5,683 nt of DNA, taken from positions 1-5,683 of the forward strand of contig JBAXRO010000098.1 in the NCBI GenBank assembly GCA_037131165.1, written 5' to 3'. This DNA is from WLNJ01 sp037131165. GTDB lineage: Bacteria > Actinomycetota > Thermoleophilia > Solirubrobacterales > Solirubrobacteraceae. The notes under the pieces were generated by a model. That model did no database searches. It was not told the origin of the DNA and saw nothing but the letters and a program-made list of their open reading frames with translations. Made by a program: the position numbers and the translations under genes. Of this stretch, positions 5,480 to 5,683 are shown one piece after another (position 1 is the first letter of the stretch; every line of letters begins with the position of its first letter).

Positions 5480-5683
5480 CGGGCGACGGCCTGCTCGGAA
5501 GCTTCGCGCAGCGACCGCAGAGCCTCGCGTCGCTCCTCTGGATGGGCGCGATCGAGGATCAGGACGCCGTCGAGATGGTCGTACTCGTGCTGAATGACCC
5601 TTGCTTCCAGCCCTTCGGCCTCGACCGTGAGCGGGTTCCCCTCGACGTCCTGGGCTTCGACCCGGACCTCCGCCGGCCGGGAA
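5476..5683 (-). CDS. def: Peptide deformylase, C-terminal part (partial, N-terminus beyond window edge)
   Basis: Def removes the formyl group from N-terminal formyl-methionine of nascent proteins at the ribosome exit. Only the last 68 codons lie in the window. They contain VRVEAQDVEGNP, EAEGLEARVIQ and the metal-binding motif III HEYDHLDG, with the two metal histidines and catalytic Glu of the HExxH signature encoded at about 5589-5575. A charged helical tail (HPEERREALRSLREASEQ) follows. The first two deformylase motifs, GxGLAAPQ and EGCLS, must lie past 5683. The TGA at 5478-5476 overlaps the fmt GTG by 4 bases. The def-fmt pairing is widespread in bacteria, where the two act at opposite ends of the formyl-methionine cycle. 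The tail extends about 25 residues beyond the last conserved motif, which is ordinary for type 1 enzymes. Confidence 0.95.
   Translation of the reverse strand, partial: SRPAEVRVEAQDVEGNPLTVEAEGLEARVIQHEYDHLDGVLILDRAHPEERREALRSLREASEQAVAR

Noticed and set aside
1..5683. Search for CRISPR arrays, tRNA or rRNA genes, insertion sequences and attachment sites
   Set aside because: No spaced repeat arrays, cloverleaf sequences, transposase motifs or terminal inverted repeats were seen. Nearly all bases are covered by recognised genes.

Overview
The window is high-GC, densely coding bacterial DNA. GTG starts, genes separated by 1-4 bases, and long spurious open frames on the opposite strands all fit an actinomycete-like genome. 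The gene families together with strong Ala/Arg/Gly/Asp codon bias suggest an Actinomycetota lineage, perhaps Thermoleophilia/Solirubrobacterales. That placement is inference from protein style and gene order and was not tested by a search.

Layout. Four minus-strand genes fill the right-hand side and are transcribed leftward: the C-terminal end of peptide deformylase (def, 5476-5683), methionyl-tRNA formyltransferase (fmt, 4577-5479), a small four-CxxC zinc-ribbon protein (4283-4519), and ribulose-phosphate 3-epimerase (rpe, 3599-4279). At the left edge lies the N-terminal deaminase half of ribD (1-465), also on the minus strand. Between rpe and ribD sits a three-gene plus-strand unit: a family 2 polyprenyl-phosphate-type glycosyltransferase (621-1643), a class I SAM-dependent methyltransferase (1640-2251) and a multi-spanning MATE/Wzx/MurJ-like flippase (2253-3638).

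How they work together. def and fmt form the N-formyl-methionine cycle: Fmt formylates initiator Met-tRNA and Def later removes the formyl group. They are coupled by a 4-base GTGA overlap. rpe (pentose phosphate pathway) supplies pentose phosphates, and ribD uses the ribose-derived pyrimidine intermediate of riboflavin synthesis. These genes often lie together in bacterial housekeeping clusters. The plus-strand unit looks like a self-contained cell-envelope glycolipid module: sugar transfer to a lipid carrier, methylation, and flipping across the membrane. It is tightly coupled (ATGA overlap, then a 1-base gap), reads head-on into rpe, and overlaps it by 40 bp.

No RNA genes, CRISPR arrays, insertion sequences or attachment sites were seen. 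Most of the window is recognisable. The least familiar parts are the zinc-ribbon protein inside the def-fmt-rpe group and the exact chemistry of the glycosyltransferase-methyltransferase-flippase unit.
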